64,000 nucleotides of DNA from Alcanivorax jadensis T9 (lineage in GTDB: Bacteria > Pseudomonadota > Gammaproteobacteria > Pseudomonadales > Alcanivoracaceae): positions 372,001 to 436,000 of the forward strand of contig NZ_ARXU01000001.1 of the NCBI RefSeq assembly GCF_000756655.1, in the 5' to 3' direction. Positions 16,734-27,649 of the stretch are shown piece after piece; the stretch's first letter is position 1, and each line of letters begins with the position of its first letter. A program made the position numbers and the translations under genes. The notes beneath the pieces are model-generated. The model worked only from the letters and a program-made list of their open reading frames with translations. It was not told the DNA's origin and made no database searches.

Positions 16734-18943
16734 TCATCATCCTCATCAAGATCCGGCTCCGCAGGCAACCAGCGCCGTAGAACCGTTTCCAGTGCGTCCA
16801 GATGCACCGGTTTCGCCAGAAAATCATCCATTCCCGCCGCCAGACAACGCGCTTGCACGCCTTCCGCCGTGTTGGCGGTAATCGCCACAACCGGTGTACG
16901 CGCTCCATCGTTCTGCTTCTCGCGATCGCGCAGCCGCCGGGTCACTTCAAACCCGTCCATTTCCGGCATCATGCAATCCATCAGGATCAGATCAAACCCT
17001 TCCTGGTTCACCAGGGCCAGTGCTGTTTCCCCATTACTGACGGTTTTCACCTGATAACCCAGCTTGCTCAGCATGCCCCGAGTCACCAATTGGTTGACCT
17101 CGTTATCTTCGACCAGCATCAGCCGGAACTGCTTGCGCCGCTGGCGCTCCTCACGGGTCTGCATGGGCGCATCGCCGACCGGTTGCTGACGCTGCAGGCC
17201 CACCAGGCGAGCCAGGGCATTGCGCAGACTGCGGCGATGGGCCGGGCGCACCACCACCACCAGTTCGTGTTTGTCGATCAGCTTCTGCACCGCCGGGGTA
17301 CCGCGCTCTTCGATAGTGGCCAGCAGCACCAACCGCACCGGTCGCAGGGAAGGATCTTCCAGCACGTTGCGGCACAGGTTCAGGGCCAGTTCCGGCCGCG
17401 TCCAGGTATCCACCAGTAGCAGATCAAAATCGCTGTGTTCACGGTGGCCGGCCCGCAGGGCCTGCAACGCATGGTCATAGCCCTGGGCGGAGGAACACTG
17501 ACAACCAAGCGTCTCGAGCTCTTCCTGCAGGCAGGCTACGGTACCGGAGGCGGCGCCCACTACCACGGCCTCGGCGCCATCAAGGGCTCGTATCAGATCC
17601 TGGGCTTCGCGCATGTCCGGCTGCATCTGCACCGGCACGGTGAACCAGAAGGTGGAGCCCTCTCCAGGTACGCTCTCGGCGCCCAGAGTGCCTCCCATGG
17701 CATCAATCAGGCCCTTGCAGACCAGCAGGCCGAAGCCGGTATGGCGGCTGCTGTAGACATCCTGGCCCTCTTCGATAAAGCGGTCCTGGAACAGGTGGCG
17801 CAGGGTTTCCGGATCCATTCCCGAGCCCTGGTCGCTGAGCCGCACCCTCAACACACCGTTGCTTTCGCTTTCCACGGTAAAATCTACGTCGAGGCGGATC
17901 TCGCCGTTATCACTGAATTTGATGGCATTGCTGAACAGGTTGTTGAGCACCTGCATGAGGCGCTCACGGTCGCCGCGAATGCGTTTGGGGAGCAACCGGT
18001 CGATCACACAGGTAAGTTCCAGCCCCGTGGTCTGAGCCATGGGGCCGAAGGCTTCCAGCGCCTGCTCAATGGCAGTGCGGAAATCAAAGAACTCGGAATT
18101 GAGAGTGACCCGCCGGGACAGGATGCGGGAATAATCGAGTACGTCATCAATCAGCGACAACAGCAGCTTGCCGCTACGCCCGGCTACTTGCAGGTAATCC
18201 TTCTGCTCATCATCCAGACGGGTATCTTCCAGCAGGGACATCATTCCCATGAGGGAATTCATCGGCGTGCGCAGTTCGTGGGCCAGGCGGTAGACCAGAC
18301 TGAGCTGCACCTCCGTGCTACTGCGCACTGGTTGCTGACTGCTGCTTTCGCCCCGTCCGCGGCGTTCGCGGGTCATGGCATGCCAGAAGGTTTCATACTG
18401 GCCGCGATAGAGCCGGAACAGGTAGAACGCATAGATGCTGATCATGATCGCGATCACCCAGTCGTGCAGCGACCCGGTGATCAGCAGTACCAGCACGGTG
18501 GGCAGGAACATCAGCACGATATACGCCTGACGCACCCGCAGACCGGCCATCCAGGAGCTACCCAGGGCCGTAGTGACACCGACGTTATAAAGCAGTACCG
18601 CGAAGAAGTTGAAACCGGAGCCAAGTCGCCAGGCCAGCCAGGCCGGCAGGATACCCCACAGCAGGGCATGCATGGCCAAACCTGCGCCAAACAGCTTGCG
18701 CCAGCGTGCCGGCCCCGAGCCGTAGAGGGCATCGAAACGGGCAACCAGCCATAGTCGATAGGCGGTGACAGCCAGAACGGCCCCGCCTCCGATGAGCGCT
18801 TCGAGTTCGAAACTCTGATAGACCTGCCCCCAGGCAAAAACCAGGGCATAAATCAGAAGGGCCGCCAACACCCCCATCAGGGAGTTCTTGGCGGCCCCGT
18901 AATCGACGCGCTTGAGAACCTTTCGATCTTTCTTGTATGACAC
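16730..18943 (-). CDS. Hybrid sensor histidine kinase/response regulator
   Basis: 737 aa. Residues ~20-175 carry about six membrane helices with almost no periplasmic loop, so sensing is probably within or at the membrane. The HisKA domain has the phospho-acceptor His222 in LAHELRTPMNSL. The ATPase domain follows with NLFSNAIKFSDNG, DQGSGM, TGFGLLVCKGLIDAMGG and a G2-like EGSTFWF. Residues ~450-570 look like a degenerate receiver: it keeps LLLVDTW but lacks the acidic pair and the Lys. The final receiver (~615-725) is intact, with VEDNEVNQ, the phospho-Asp in LMDCMMPEMDGF, and KPVHLDAL. The output is unknown. The MMPL exporter gene ends 38 bases before it on the same strand. Confidence 0.93.
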   Translation of the reverse strand: MSYKKDRKVLKRVDYGAAKNSLMGVLAALLIYALVFAWGQVYQSFELEALIGGGAVLAVTAYRLWLVARFDALYGSGPARWRKLFGAGLAMHALLWGILPAWLAWRLGSGFNFFAVLLYNVGVTTALGSSWMAGLRVRQAYIVLMFLPTVLVLLITGSLHDWVIAIMISIYAFYLFRLYRGQYETFWHAMTRERRGRGESSSQQPVRSSTEVQLSLVYRLAHELRTPMNSLMGMMSLLEDTRLDDEQKDYLQVAGRSGKLLLSLIDDVLDYSRILSRRVTLNSEFFDFRTAIEQALEAFGPMAQTTGLELTCVIDRLLPKRIRGDRERLMQVLNNLFSNAIKFSDNGEIRLDVDFTVESESNGVLRVRLSDQGSGMDPETLRHLFQDRFIEEGQDVYSSRHTGFGLLVCKGLIDAMGGTLGAESVPGEGSTFWFTVPVQMQPDMREAQDLIRALDGAEAVVVGAASGTVACLQEELETLGCQCSSAQGYDHALQALRAGHREHSDFDLLLVDTWTRPELALNLCRNVLEDPSLRPVRLVLLATIEERGTPAVQKLIDKHELVVVVRPAHRRSLRNALARLVGLQRQQPVGDAPMQTREERQRRKQFRLMLVEDNEVNQLVTRGMLSKLGYQVKTVSNGETALALVNQEGFDLILMDCMMPEMDGFEVTRRLRDREKQNDGARTPVVAITANTAEGVQARCLAAGMDDFLAKPVHLDALETVLRRWLPAEPDLDEDDE

Positions 18944-18981
18944 TGTGTCGTGTTCCGTGGAACCTGATTGGACGTGTCGCG

Positions 18982-21297
18982 CTACGTTAGCACTGCTTTT
19001 CCGGGCTGGCTACTCCGCCGCGCACGATCCAGGGCAATCAGTAACGGTACAAAGAAGAAAAAGTCCACAAACAGCGCCATGGCAATGGTGATCGCCGATA
19101 GCAACCCCATGCTGGCATTGGGATAGAAGTGGCTAGTGCCAATAATCGCGAAATTGGCCACCAGCACCACGGAGGTGGCTACCAAGGCCACTCCCACGGT
19201 CCGGAAAGCATAGTCCACGGCTTTCTCCGTATTCAGGCCCAGCTCCCGTTTGGCACGCACATACTTGCTGAGAAAGTGCACCGTATCGTCCACCACGATC
19301 CCCAGGGTCATACAGGCCACCACCGATACCGCCAGACCGATTTCGCCATTGATCAGCCCCCAGAGACCAAACGCCATGGCCGCCGGCAACAGGTTGGGAA
19401 TCAACGACAACAGACCATAGCGAACCGAGCGAAGTGCGAAGATCAGCAATAGCGAGACACTGATCAGTGCGATCAGGGCGCCGCCCAGCATGCTTTCGAT
19501 ATTACGCATGGTGACCCGGCCGAACAGGATATCCATGCCTGTCCCTTTGGTTTGCATGGCCGCGGGCCAGTTATCCTGCATCCACTGCTCAACCCGGTCG
19601 TTGAAATCCAGCACCGGCTTTGAGCCGATGTTTTCCAGTACCACGATGGCGCGAGCCTGGCGCTTGTCGATATCGAGCTGGTCTTCCAGTCCCAGCCCCT
19701 GGGGCAGGGACAACTCGTACAACAGTGTGTACTGGGAAATCAGTTCCCGGGAGTCCGGAATGCGATAGTAAGCAGGGTCACCGCCGTGCAAGTCCCGGTT
19801 AAGGCGTTTGATCACATTGGTATAGGAGGTGGCGTAGACCACTTCATCCTGCTGCTCCAGCCAGGTCATCAGATCATCAAGATGCTGAAGATATTCTGGC
19901 TCCATGGTGCCGCCGGACTCACCGGAGGGAACCGCATAATCAATACGGTGCATGCCGGTCATTTCCGACATGGCAAAATCGTTGACCCGCCTTACCTCGA
20001 AGGTCTCGTCAAAGTATTCGTTGAACACATCGTTGGTACGGTTAAGCCCCACGCTCGCCGTCAACACCACGACGACAACCGACATGCCTGCCAGCCAGCG
20101 CTTGTAATGACGGCTGAGATGACCGGCCAGTGCGCTCATCCAGGGGGCATAATCACGCTGTCTGCCCGGCTCGATGCGGTGCGGCAACAGCATCACGAGC
20201 GCCGGCAGCAGCAGTACCGAGAACACAAAGGCCAGCAGCACCCCGATCAGTACTACATTGCCCAGCGCCCGGAACGGTTGTGATTCGGAAAAATTGAGAA
20301 TGGCAAAGCCGATCGCCGTTGTCAGGCTGGTCAACCAGATTGGTTGCAGATTGATACGCAGGCTTTCAAGCAGCGCCGGCGTCTTGGCAATTCCCTGCAG
20401 ACGCTCATGCCGATAGCTGGCGAGAAGATGCACGGAATCCGCCACCGCCAGGGTCAGGATCATGGCCGGCGCCATACCCACGATGGGCGAGAACTCGATA
20501 CCCAGCCACATGGCAATCCCCATGGCCGAGGCAATCGAGAAGGCGATCACCACCACGGTCACCGCCACAAACATGGCACTACGCAGGATCAGCCAGAGAC
20601 ACAGCAGCATTACCAAAAATGCAAGTGGCAGCGTGGTCGCCATGGACTGCTCCGTGGCTTCAGCAGAGGCCTGGGAGAACACCACGGTACCGGTCACCAT
20701 GAATTCGATGTCCGGGTATTGCTCACCATAGGCCCGCGCCATTTCCCGGGCGGCGGCAGTGATTTCCGGGGCCTCGGTATTGCCCTCCCCCATGGTGACC
20801 GTGGCAACCACCCCGGCCACATGCCCCTTGTCCGAGACGAGTCGGCCGACCAGCGCGGGCTCGTTCAGGGCGATCTCACGGGCTTGCTCGATATCCTCCG
20901 CCGACATGGTAAGCGCATCTTCCACCAGTGGGGCCACAAAGAGGTCATCGCCCTCCACTTCCGTGTGCTGAAAGTTGGTCAGCGAGTCCACCCGGGTGGA
21001 ATGTGGCAACGTCCAGGCATCATCGGTCAGGGCTTCAATGGCCGCCAGCGTTTGCGGTTCAAACACCCGGTCGTTTTTCGGATGCACCACAAACAACACC
21101 ATCTCGTTGGCAGTGAAGCTGTCTTCCAGGGACACAAAGCGCTTGAAGTCCGGGTTCTCTTCCGTGAAGAAAATTCGTGGATCGTTGTTGTTATGGAAGT
21201 GGCTCATGCCACCGGCCATGGCAAGGCACAGGCCCGTGCAGGCCAGCAGTACCCACACCGGATGTGTCACCACCCAGCGACTCCATGCGTCTTTCAT
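18982..21297 (-). CDS. RND-superfamily transporter, MMPL type
   Basis: 771 aa. One membrane helix near residues 13-30, a large periplasmic loop (~35-215), then five helices (~220-370). The pattern repeats: a second N-helix near 395, a second loop to ~610, and five final helices to ~755. This two-fold 6+6 layout, about 770-800 aa long, is the MMPL/HpnN-like branch of RND proteins. These export lipids or hydrophobic compounds with proton drive. The segment VVACMTLGIVVDDTVHFLSKY holds the paired acidic residues of the second half. No fusion or outer-membrane partner gene is adjacent. The start lies 82 bases from a LiuR-type palindrome. Confidence 0.88.
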   Translation of the reverse strand: MKDAWSRWVVTHPVWVLLACTGLCLAMAGGMSHFHNNNDPRIFFTEENPDFKRFVSLEDSFTANEMVLFVVHPKNDRVFEPQTLAAIEALTDDAWTLPHSTRVDSLTNFQHTEVEGDDLFVAPLVEDALTMSAEDIEQAREIALNEPALVGRLVSDKGHVAGVVATVTMGEGNTEAPEITAAAREMARAYGEQYPDIEFMVTGTVVFSQASAEATEQSMATTLPLAFLVMLLCLWLILRSAMFVAVTVVVIAFSIASAMGIAMWLGIEFSPIVGMAPAMILTLAVADSVHLLASYRHERLQGIAKTPALLESLRINLQPIWLTSLTTAIGFAILNFSESQPFRALGNVVLIGVLLAFVFSVLLLPALVMLLPHRIEPGRQRDYAPWMSALAGHLSRHYKRWLAGMSVVVVVLTASVGLNRTNDVFNEYFDETFEVRRVNDFAMSEMTGMHRIDYAVPSGESGGTMEPEYLQHLDDLMTWLEQQDEVVYATSYTNVIKRLNRDLHGGDPAYYRIPDSRELISQYTLLYELSLPQGLGLEDQLDIDKRQARAIVVLENIGSKPVLDFNDRVEQWMQDNWPAAMQTKGTGMDILFGRVTMRNIESMLGGALIALISVSLLLIFALRSVRYGLLSLIPNLLPAAMAFGLWGLINGEIGLAVSVVACMTLGIVVDDTVHFLSKYVRAKRELGLNTEKAVDYAFRTVGVALVATSVVLVANFAIIGTSHFYPNASMGLLSAITIAMALFVDFFFFVPLLIALDRARRSSQPGKAVLT

Positions 21298-21378
21298 GCG
21301 TATCCCCCTTATTCGGTAGCCGCAGTCTAGGCAGGGGTAAACACTGTGTCACGGACCGAAAGGGCCAAAATCAGATAC

Positions 21379-21394
21379 TTTACGTTAACGTAAA
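21379..21394. promoter_or_regulatory. Probable LiuR operator, perfect 16-bp palindrome
   Basis: TTTACGTTAACGTAAA is fully symmetric and ends 19 bases before the liuR start. Known LiuR-binding sites in gammaproteobacteria are palindromes of the ACGTnnACGT kind. The site could also affect the divergent MMPL exporter gene, which starts at 21297. Confidence 0.8.
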
Positions 21395-21413
21395 CTTCCC
21401 CTACTCTTTTACC

Positions 21414-21812
21414 ATGAGCAAAAAACAGACCTACAGCATCGGCGAGCTGGCCCGGGAATTTGATGTCACCACCCGCACCATCCGCTTTTACGAAGACCAG
21501 GGCCTGGTAGCCCCGGAGCGCCGCGGGCAGACAAGGGTCTACACCCCCGCCGACCGGGTCACCCTGAAACTGATTCTGCGTGGCAAGCGCCTGGGCTTCT
21601 CGCTGGCCGAATCCCGCGAACTGATCGGCATGTACCAGCCACAAAGCGACAATCGCAGCCAGTTGCTCGCCTTACAGGAAAAAATTCACCAGCGCCGCGT
21701 ACAGCTTGATCAGCAACTGCGTGATATCCAGCTACTGCACCAGGAACTGGATAACGCAGAACAACGCTGCCTGGAAAGTCTTAACCAACTGGAGTCCAAG
21801 GAAAATGTTTAA
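21414..21812 (+). CDS. liuR: MerR-family regulator of leucine/isovalerate catabolism, LiuR
   Basis: 132 aa from the ATG at 21414. The winged helix at residues 5-70 contains [30 protein letters not shown], the classic MerR start. The C-terminal helix (residues 80-130) is a coiled-coil dimer arm. No metal-binding cysteines follow, which fits the LiuR rather than the metal-responsive MerR type. It is the first gene before liuABCD and its 3' end overlaps liuA by eight bases. Autoregulation through the palindrome just upstream is expected. LiuR-type proteins usually repress until a branched-chain acyl-CoA intermediate builds up. Confidence 0.9.
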   Translation: MSKKQTYSIGELAREFDVTTRTIRFYEDQGLVAPERRGQTRVYTPADRVTLKLILRGKRLGFSLAESRELIGMYQPQSDNRSQLLALQEKIHQRRVQLDQQLRDIQLLHQELDNAEQRCLESLNQLESKENV

Positions 21813-22968
21813 CAGCACCTTCAACTTCCACCTGGGCGAAACCATTGACGCCTTGCGTGATACGGCCCGCGCCTTCGCCCAGAAGGAAATCGCTCCCATT
21901 GCCGCCGAGATCGACCGCAGTAACGAGTTCCCCCTGGAGATGTGGAAGAAGATGGGTGATCTGGGTCTTCTTGGAATCACTGCCGGCGAAGAATACGGCG
22001 GCGCCAATATGGGCTATCTGGCCCACACCATCGTGGTGGAAGAGATTTCCCGCGCCTCTGCCTCCATCGGCTTGTCCTACGGCGCCCATTCCAATCTGTG
22101 TGTCAACCAGATTGCCATCAACGGCAGCGCTGAGCAGAAAGACAAGTACCTGCCCAAACTGATCAGCGGCGAGCACATCGGCGCTCTGGCCATGAGCGAG
22201 CCCGGCGCCGGCTCTGATGTAGTGAGCATGAAACTGCGCGCCGAAAAGAAAGGCGACCGCTACATCCTCAATGGCAACAAGATGTGGATCACCAACGGCC
22301 CTGACGCCCACACCTACGTAATTTATGCGAAGACTGATACCAGCGCGGGCCCCCGTGGCATTACGGCTTTCATCGTCGAGCGTGACTTCCCCGGTTTCTC
22401 CCGGGCCCAGAAGCTGGACAAGCTGGGTATGCGTGGCTCCAACACCTGCGAGCTGGTGTTTGAAAACTGCGAAGTCCCCGCCGAGAACATCCTTGGCAAG
22501 GAAAATGAGGGCGTAAAGGTACTGATGAGCGGCTTGGACTATGAGCGCACCATTCTGTCCGGTGGTCCGGTGGGCGTGATGCAGGCCTGCATGGATGAGG
22601 TGGTGCCCTACATCCATGAACGCAAACAATTCGGCCAGGCCATCGGCGAATTCCAGCTGATGCAGGGCAAGATCGCCGACATGTACGTGATGCTCAACAC
22701 CAGCCGCAGCTATCTCTATCACGTGGCCCAGGCCTGCGACCGCGGTGGAACCAACCGCAAGGATGCCGCCGGCGTGATTCTCTACTGCGCCGAGAACGCG
22801 ACAAAAATGGCCCTGGAAGCGATCCAGACCCTGGGCGGCAACGGCTACATCAATGATTACAACACCGGCCGACTGCTGCGTGACGCCAAGCTATATGAAA
22901 TCGGCGCCGGCACCAGTGAAATTCGTCGCATGCTGATCGGTCGCGAGCTGTTTAACGAGACCGCCTGA
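21805..22968 (+). CDS. liuA: Isovaleryl-CoA dehydrogenase
   Basis: 387 aa from the ATG at 21805. It oxidises isovaleryl-CoA to 3-methylcrotonyl-CoA with FAD and passes electrons to ETF. The acyl-CoA dehydrogenase signatures are [16 protein letters not shown] and the closing [33 protein letters not shown]. The catalytic base of isovaleryl-CoA dehydrogenases lies in the central region ([11 protein letters not shown], Glu), not in the C-terminal helix used by short- and medium-chain enzymes; here the Glu is present in DYERTI, which supports this assignment. Overlap with liuR shows a coupled operon. Confidence 0.93.
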   Translation: MFNSTFNFHLGETIDALRDTARAFAQKEIAPIAAEIDRSNEFPLEMWKKMGDLGLLGITAGEEYGGANMGYLAHTIVVEEISRASASIGLSYGAHSNLCVNQIAINGSAEQKDKYLPKLISGEHIGALAMSEPGAGSDVVSMKLRAEKKGDRYILNGNKMWITNGPDAHTYVIYAKTDTSAGPRGITAFIVERDFPGFSRAQKLDKLGMRGSNTCELVFENCEVPAENILGKENEGVKVLMSGLDYERTILSGGPVGVMQACMDEVVPYIHERKQFGQAIGEFQLMQGKIADMYVMLNTSRSYLYHVAQACDRGGTNRKDAAGVILYCAENATKMALEAIQTLGGNGYINDYNTGRLLRDAKLYEIGAGTSEIRRMLIGRELFNETA

Positions 22969-22991
22969 CCAGGCCAGCAAAAGAAATTTTC

Positions 22992-23056
22992 ACCACAGAG
23001 GGCACAGAGTTCACTGAGGAAAACCTGGTCTCTGTGTGCTCTGTGACCTCTGTGGT
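22992..23056. repeat. Intergenic CACAGAG-type palindrome between liuA and liuB
   Basis: ACCACAGAGGGCACAGAG on the left pairs imperfectly with CTCTGTG-TGCTCTGTGACCTCTGTGGT on the right. Similar ACCACAGAGGCACAGAG palindromes are widespread intergenic repeats in environmental bacteria. Here the repeat lies inside an operon and may change the liuA:liuB mRNA ratio by folding. Confidence 0.75.
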
Positions 23057-23081
23057 AAGAAACGGTTTTTGCGAGACTCCT

Positions 23082-24689
<1,608 letters not shown>

Positions 24690-24746
24690 CGGGGACGCTT
24701 GTACGCAGGCACGCTTCACGCAACATGCTAAAACCTGGAGCAGGAT

Positions 24747-25520
24747 ATGAGTGTAACAACACAGATCGAAGGCCCGGTGGCCCGCATTACGCTGGACAAT
24801 CCGGACAAGCGCAACGCCTTCGACGACACCATTATCGCCTCTCTCACCGATGCGTTTGAACACGTCGGGAGCGATGACAGCGTGCGCGTTGTGGTGTTGC
24901 AGGCCGCCGGTAACCATTTTTCTGCCGGCGCCGATCTCAACTGGATGCGCGCCATGGGCAAGCTGGATGCGCAACAGAACCGGGATGATGCACTGAAACT
25001 GGCGCGGCTGATGCAGGCCATCGACCAAAGTCCCAAACCTGTCATCGCCCGGGTGCAGGGTGCCGCCTTCGGAGGCGCTCTGGGTCTGATCTGCGCCGCT
25101 GACATGGCGGTGGCTGCCGACAATGCCCGCTTCTGTCTCAGCGAGGTGAAGTTGGGCATCGTACCGGCTGTGATCAGCCCCTATGTGGTCCGCGCCATGG
25201 GCGCCCGCCAGGCCAATCGCTATTTCATGACCGCTGAGGTCATTCCTGCCAGCAAGGCGGTCGCTCTTGGGCTTGCCCACGAAGTGGTACCGGAAAATGA
25301 ACTGGATGAGGCAGTTAACACCCTCACCAGCGCCCTGCTCAGCGCCGCCCCCCGGGCCCAGATCGCGGCACGCAATCTGATCGCCCGCGTCAGCGACGGC
25401 CCTATTGATCAGAGCATGCTCAACGACACCGCCGACCTCATCGCCAAGCTGCGTACCAGCGAAGAAGGCCAGGAAGGGCTGAGTGCCTTTCTGGAAAAAC
25501 GAAGCCCAAATTGGATCTGA
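24747..25520 (+). CDS. liuC: 3-Methylglutaconyl-CoA hydratase (enoyl-CoA hydratase family)
   Basis: 257 aa with AGGA in the ribosome site. It hydrates 3-methylglutaconyl-CoA to HMG-CoA. Crotonase-fold landmarks are the first oxyanion strand HFSAGADLNWMR, the second IARVQGAAFGGALGLICAADMAVA, and the catalytic region FCLSEVKLGIVPAVISPYVV. The role is set mainly by position between liuB and liuD; without this context a generic enoyl-CoA hydratase would be the safe name. Confidence 0.9.
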   Translation: MSVTTQIEGPVARITLDNPDKRNAFDDTIIASLTDAFEHVGSDDSVRVVVLQAAGNHFSAGADLNWMRAMGKLDAQQNRDDALKLARLMQAIDQSPKPVIARVQGAAFGGALGLICAADMAVAADNARFCLSEVKLGIVPAVISPYVVRAMGARQANRYFMTAEVIPASKAVALGLAHEVVPENELDEAVNTLTSALLSAAPRAQIAARNLIARVSDGPIDQSMLNDTADLIAKLRTSEEGQEGLSAFLEKRSPNWI

Positions 25521-25528
25521 TCCACTAT

Positions 25529-25595
25529 CCGTAGGAGCGCCCCTGGCGGCGCGATAACCCATGCCGGAATCGCGCCGCCAGCGACGCTCCTACGG
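25529..25595. repeat. REP-like palindrome between liuC and liuD
   Basis: CCGTAGGAGCG on the left pairs with CGCTCCTACGG on the right. Between them GGCGGCGCGAT pairs with ATCGCGCCGCC around a short loop. The same sequence recurs at 41354-41419. The shape resembles Pseudomonas-type REP elements. Its position inside an operon suggests a role in mRNA stability rather than termination. Confidence 0.85.
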
Positions 25596-25613
25596 CAGGA
25601 CAAAGGCAACAAC

Positions 25614-27563
25614 ATGGCACAGATAAAAAAACTCCTGATCGCCAACCGTGGCGAAATTGCCCGGCGCATTATCCGCACCTGCCGTCAGCAAGGCATCGCT
25701 ACCGTGGCGGTCTACTCGGAAGCGGATGCCACCCTGCCCCATGTGCGTGAAGCGGATCAGGCGGTCTGCCTGGGCCCGGCACCAGCGCGGGAAAGCTACC
25801 TGGTGATCGACAAGGTCATCGCTGCCGCCAAAGATACCGGCGCCGATGCCATTCACCCGGGTTACGGATTCCTTTCCGAGAACACCGCCTTTGCCGCCGC
25901 CTGCGAAAACGCCGGCATCATTTTTGTCGGCCCCAATGCCCGCGCCATCGAGGTCATGGGCGACAAGGCCGCCGCCCGGCAATTGATGGCGACCAGCGGC
26001 GTACCGGTATTGCCCGGTTTCGATGAAGAAGGCGCCAGTGATGACGACCTGGTTCGCGCCAGCGAGCAGGTGGGTTTCCCGCTACTGATCAAGGCCGTAG
26101 CCGGTGGTGGTGGCAAAGGTATGCGTGTGGTCAACAGCGCCAGCGAGTTCACCGAAGCACTGGCGGCGGCACGCCGCGAAGCCAGCGGCGCCTTCGGCGA
26201 TGACCGGGTGCTACTGGAACGCTATCTGCCCACCGCTCGCCACGTAGAAGTGCAGGTATTCGCCGACAATCACGGCAATGCCGTGCACCTTTTCGAGCGC
26301 GACTGTTCGGTACAGCGCCGCCATCAAAAAATCATTGAAGAAGCGCCGGCACCGGGACTGGACGAGGCCACCCGGGAAGCCTTCGGCCACGCCGCCGTTC
26401 AGGCCGCCAAGGCTATTGATTACCGTGGTGCCGGTACCGTCGAGTTCCTTTACGGTCCCGATGGCCAGTTCTACTTCATGGAAATGAACACCCGTCTGCA
26501 AGTGGAACACCCGGTGACGGAGATGATCACCGGCGAGGATCTGGTGGCCTGGCAGCTCGCAGTCGCCGCTGGCGAACCATTATCCAAGGCACAGGGTCAC
26601 ATCACACGCCATGGCCACGCCATGGAAGTGCGGCTGTATGCGGAAAATCCGGAACAGGGCTTCCTGCCCTCCTCCGGTCTGCTCAGCCACCTGCGCTGGC
26701 CCCATGAGGTGGCCCGGGTGGATGCTGGTTATGAGAATGGCGACCGGGTGGACGATCATTACGATCCCATGATCGCCAAGTTGATCTGCCATGGTGCGTC
26801 TCGCAATGAGGCCCGCCAGAAACTGATCACTGCTCTGGAAGCCCTGGAACTGACCGGCATCCATCACAACGCTCCCTTCCTGCACCGGGTGCTCAACGAC
26901 GATGCCTTTGCCGGTGGCGAACTGGATACCCGTCTTCTGGAACACCGCCCGCAACTGCTGGAGGCCAACGGGACTGATCCAGCGCTGCTGGCCCTGGCCG
27001 CCAGCCAGGTATTCGCCGCCAACAACGCCAGCAGTTCCCCCTGGCAAAGCCTGCAGGGCTGGCGGCCGCTGGGCAGGCGTTTCCGGCAGACGCTACTTCA
27101 AGTCGATGGCGACCTGGTAACCGTTCGCGAGCAGGACGGCTGTGCCGCCGTGGGCGACCAACAAGCGCCTCTCAGTGCCACTCTCACGGATCACGACATC
27201 ACCCTGCATTGGGGAAACCTTGGTCTGCGCGCACGCCATGCCCGCAAAGGTGATCACACCCTGCTGTTGTTCGTGGCCGGTCAGGCCCATGCGGTCACAT
27301 TGAACCCCAGCCGTGAGAGTGCCCGGCACGACGAAGAAGCCGGCTTCATCGCGCCCATGAGCGGCACTATCGTGGCCCTGCACGTGTCGGCCGGCGATAC
27401 CGTTGCTGCTGGCGATGCGGTGATTACACTGGAGGCCATGAAGATGGAGCACACCCTGCGCGCTACGGTGCCGGGGACAGTGCATGACTTTCATGTGGCA
27501 GCCGGCGACAGCGTCAGCGAAGGCACCCTGCTGGTGGAATTTGAAGAAACCGCTGACGACTGA
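25614..27563 (+). CDS. liuD: 3-Methylcrotonyl-CoA carboxylase, biotin-containing (alpha) subunit
   Basis: 649 aa. Biotin carboxylase domain at residues 1-450: LLIANRGEIARRI at the start, the ATP-grasp glycine loop AGGGGKGMRVV, and the carboxylase signatures YLPTARHVEVQVFADN and MEMNTRLQVEHPVTEMITG. A linker domain follows. The biotinyl domain at residues ~575-645 has the attachment Lys in EAMKMEHT. With LiuB it carboxylates 3-methylcrotonyl-CoA. It follows liuC after a REP-like palindrome. Confidence 0.95.
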   Translation: MAQIKKLLIANRGEIARRIIRTCRQQGIATVAVYSEADATLPHVREADQAVCLGPAPARESYLVIDKVIAAAKDTGADAIHPGYGFLSENTAFAAACENAGIIFVGPNARAIEVMGDKAAARQLMATSGVPVLPGFDEEGASDDDLVRASEQVGFPLLIKAVAGGGGKGMRVVNSASEFTEALAAARREASGAFGDDRVLLERYLPTARHVEVQVFADNHGNAVHLFERDCSVQRRHQKIIEEAPAPGLDEATREAFGHAAVQAAKAIDYRGAGTVEFLYGPDGQFYFMEMNTRLQVEHPVTEMITGEDLVAWQLAVAAGEPLSKAQGHITRHGHAMEVRLYAENPEQGFLPSSGLLSHLRWPHEVARVDAGYENGDRVDDHYDPMIAKLICHGASRNEARQKLITALEALELTGIHHNAPFLHRVLNDDAFAGGELDTRLLEHRPQLLEANGTDPALLALAASQVFAANNASSSPWQSLQGWRPLGRRFRQTLLQVDGDLVTVREQDGCAAVGDQQAPLSATLTDHDITLHWGNLGLRARHARKGDHTLLLFVAGQAHAVTLNPSRESARHDEEAGFIAPMSGTIVALHVSAGDTVAAGDAVITLEAMKMEHTLRATVPGTVHDFHVAAGDSVSEGTLLVEFEETADD

Positions 27564-27565
27564 CA

Positions 27566-27587
27566 ATCGCGGCCTTTCGGCCGCGAT
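27566..27587 (+). terminator. Hairpin after liuD
   Basis: ATCGCGGCC-TTTC-GGCCGCGAT is a perfect 9-bp stem right after the stop codon. It is not followed by T residues, so it may leave read-through to the ligase gene 60 bases further on. Confidence 0.5.
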
Positions 27588-27649
27588 GACCAACCTGATT
27601 GAAACCGCCGGACACCTGCTGCCGGACACCAGACCCTTGGGAGAACACA

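Noticed and set aside
17435-18754. Open frame of 439 codons on the + strand
   Set aside because: It is antisense to the hybrid kinase, which has clear HisKA, ATPase and receiver motifs. The antisense translation is rich in His/Gln/Gly with no domain.
20344-21330. Open frame of 328 codons on the + strand
   Set aside because: Antisense to the MMPL exporter; composition dominated by His, Gly and Arg, no ribosome site.
21781-22722. Open frame of 313 codons on the - strand
   Set aside because: Antisense to liuA, an unmistakable acyl-CoA dehydrogenase.
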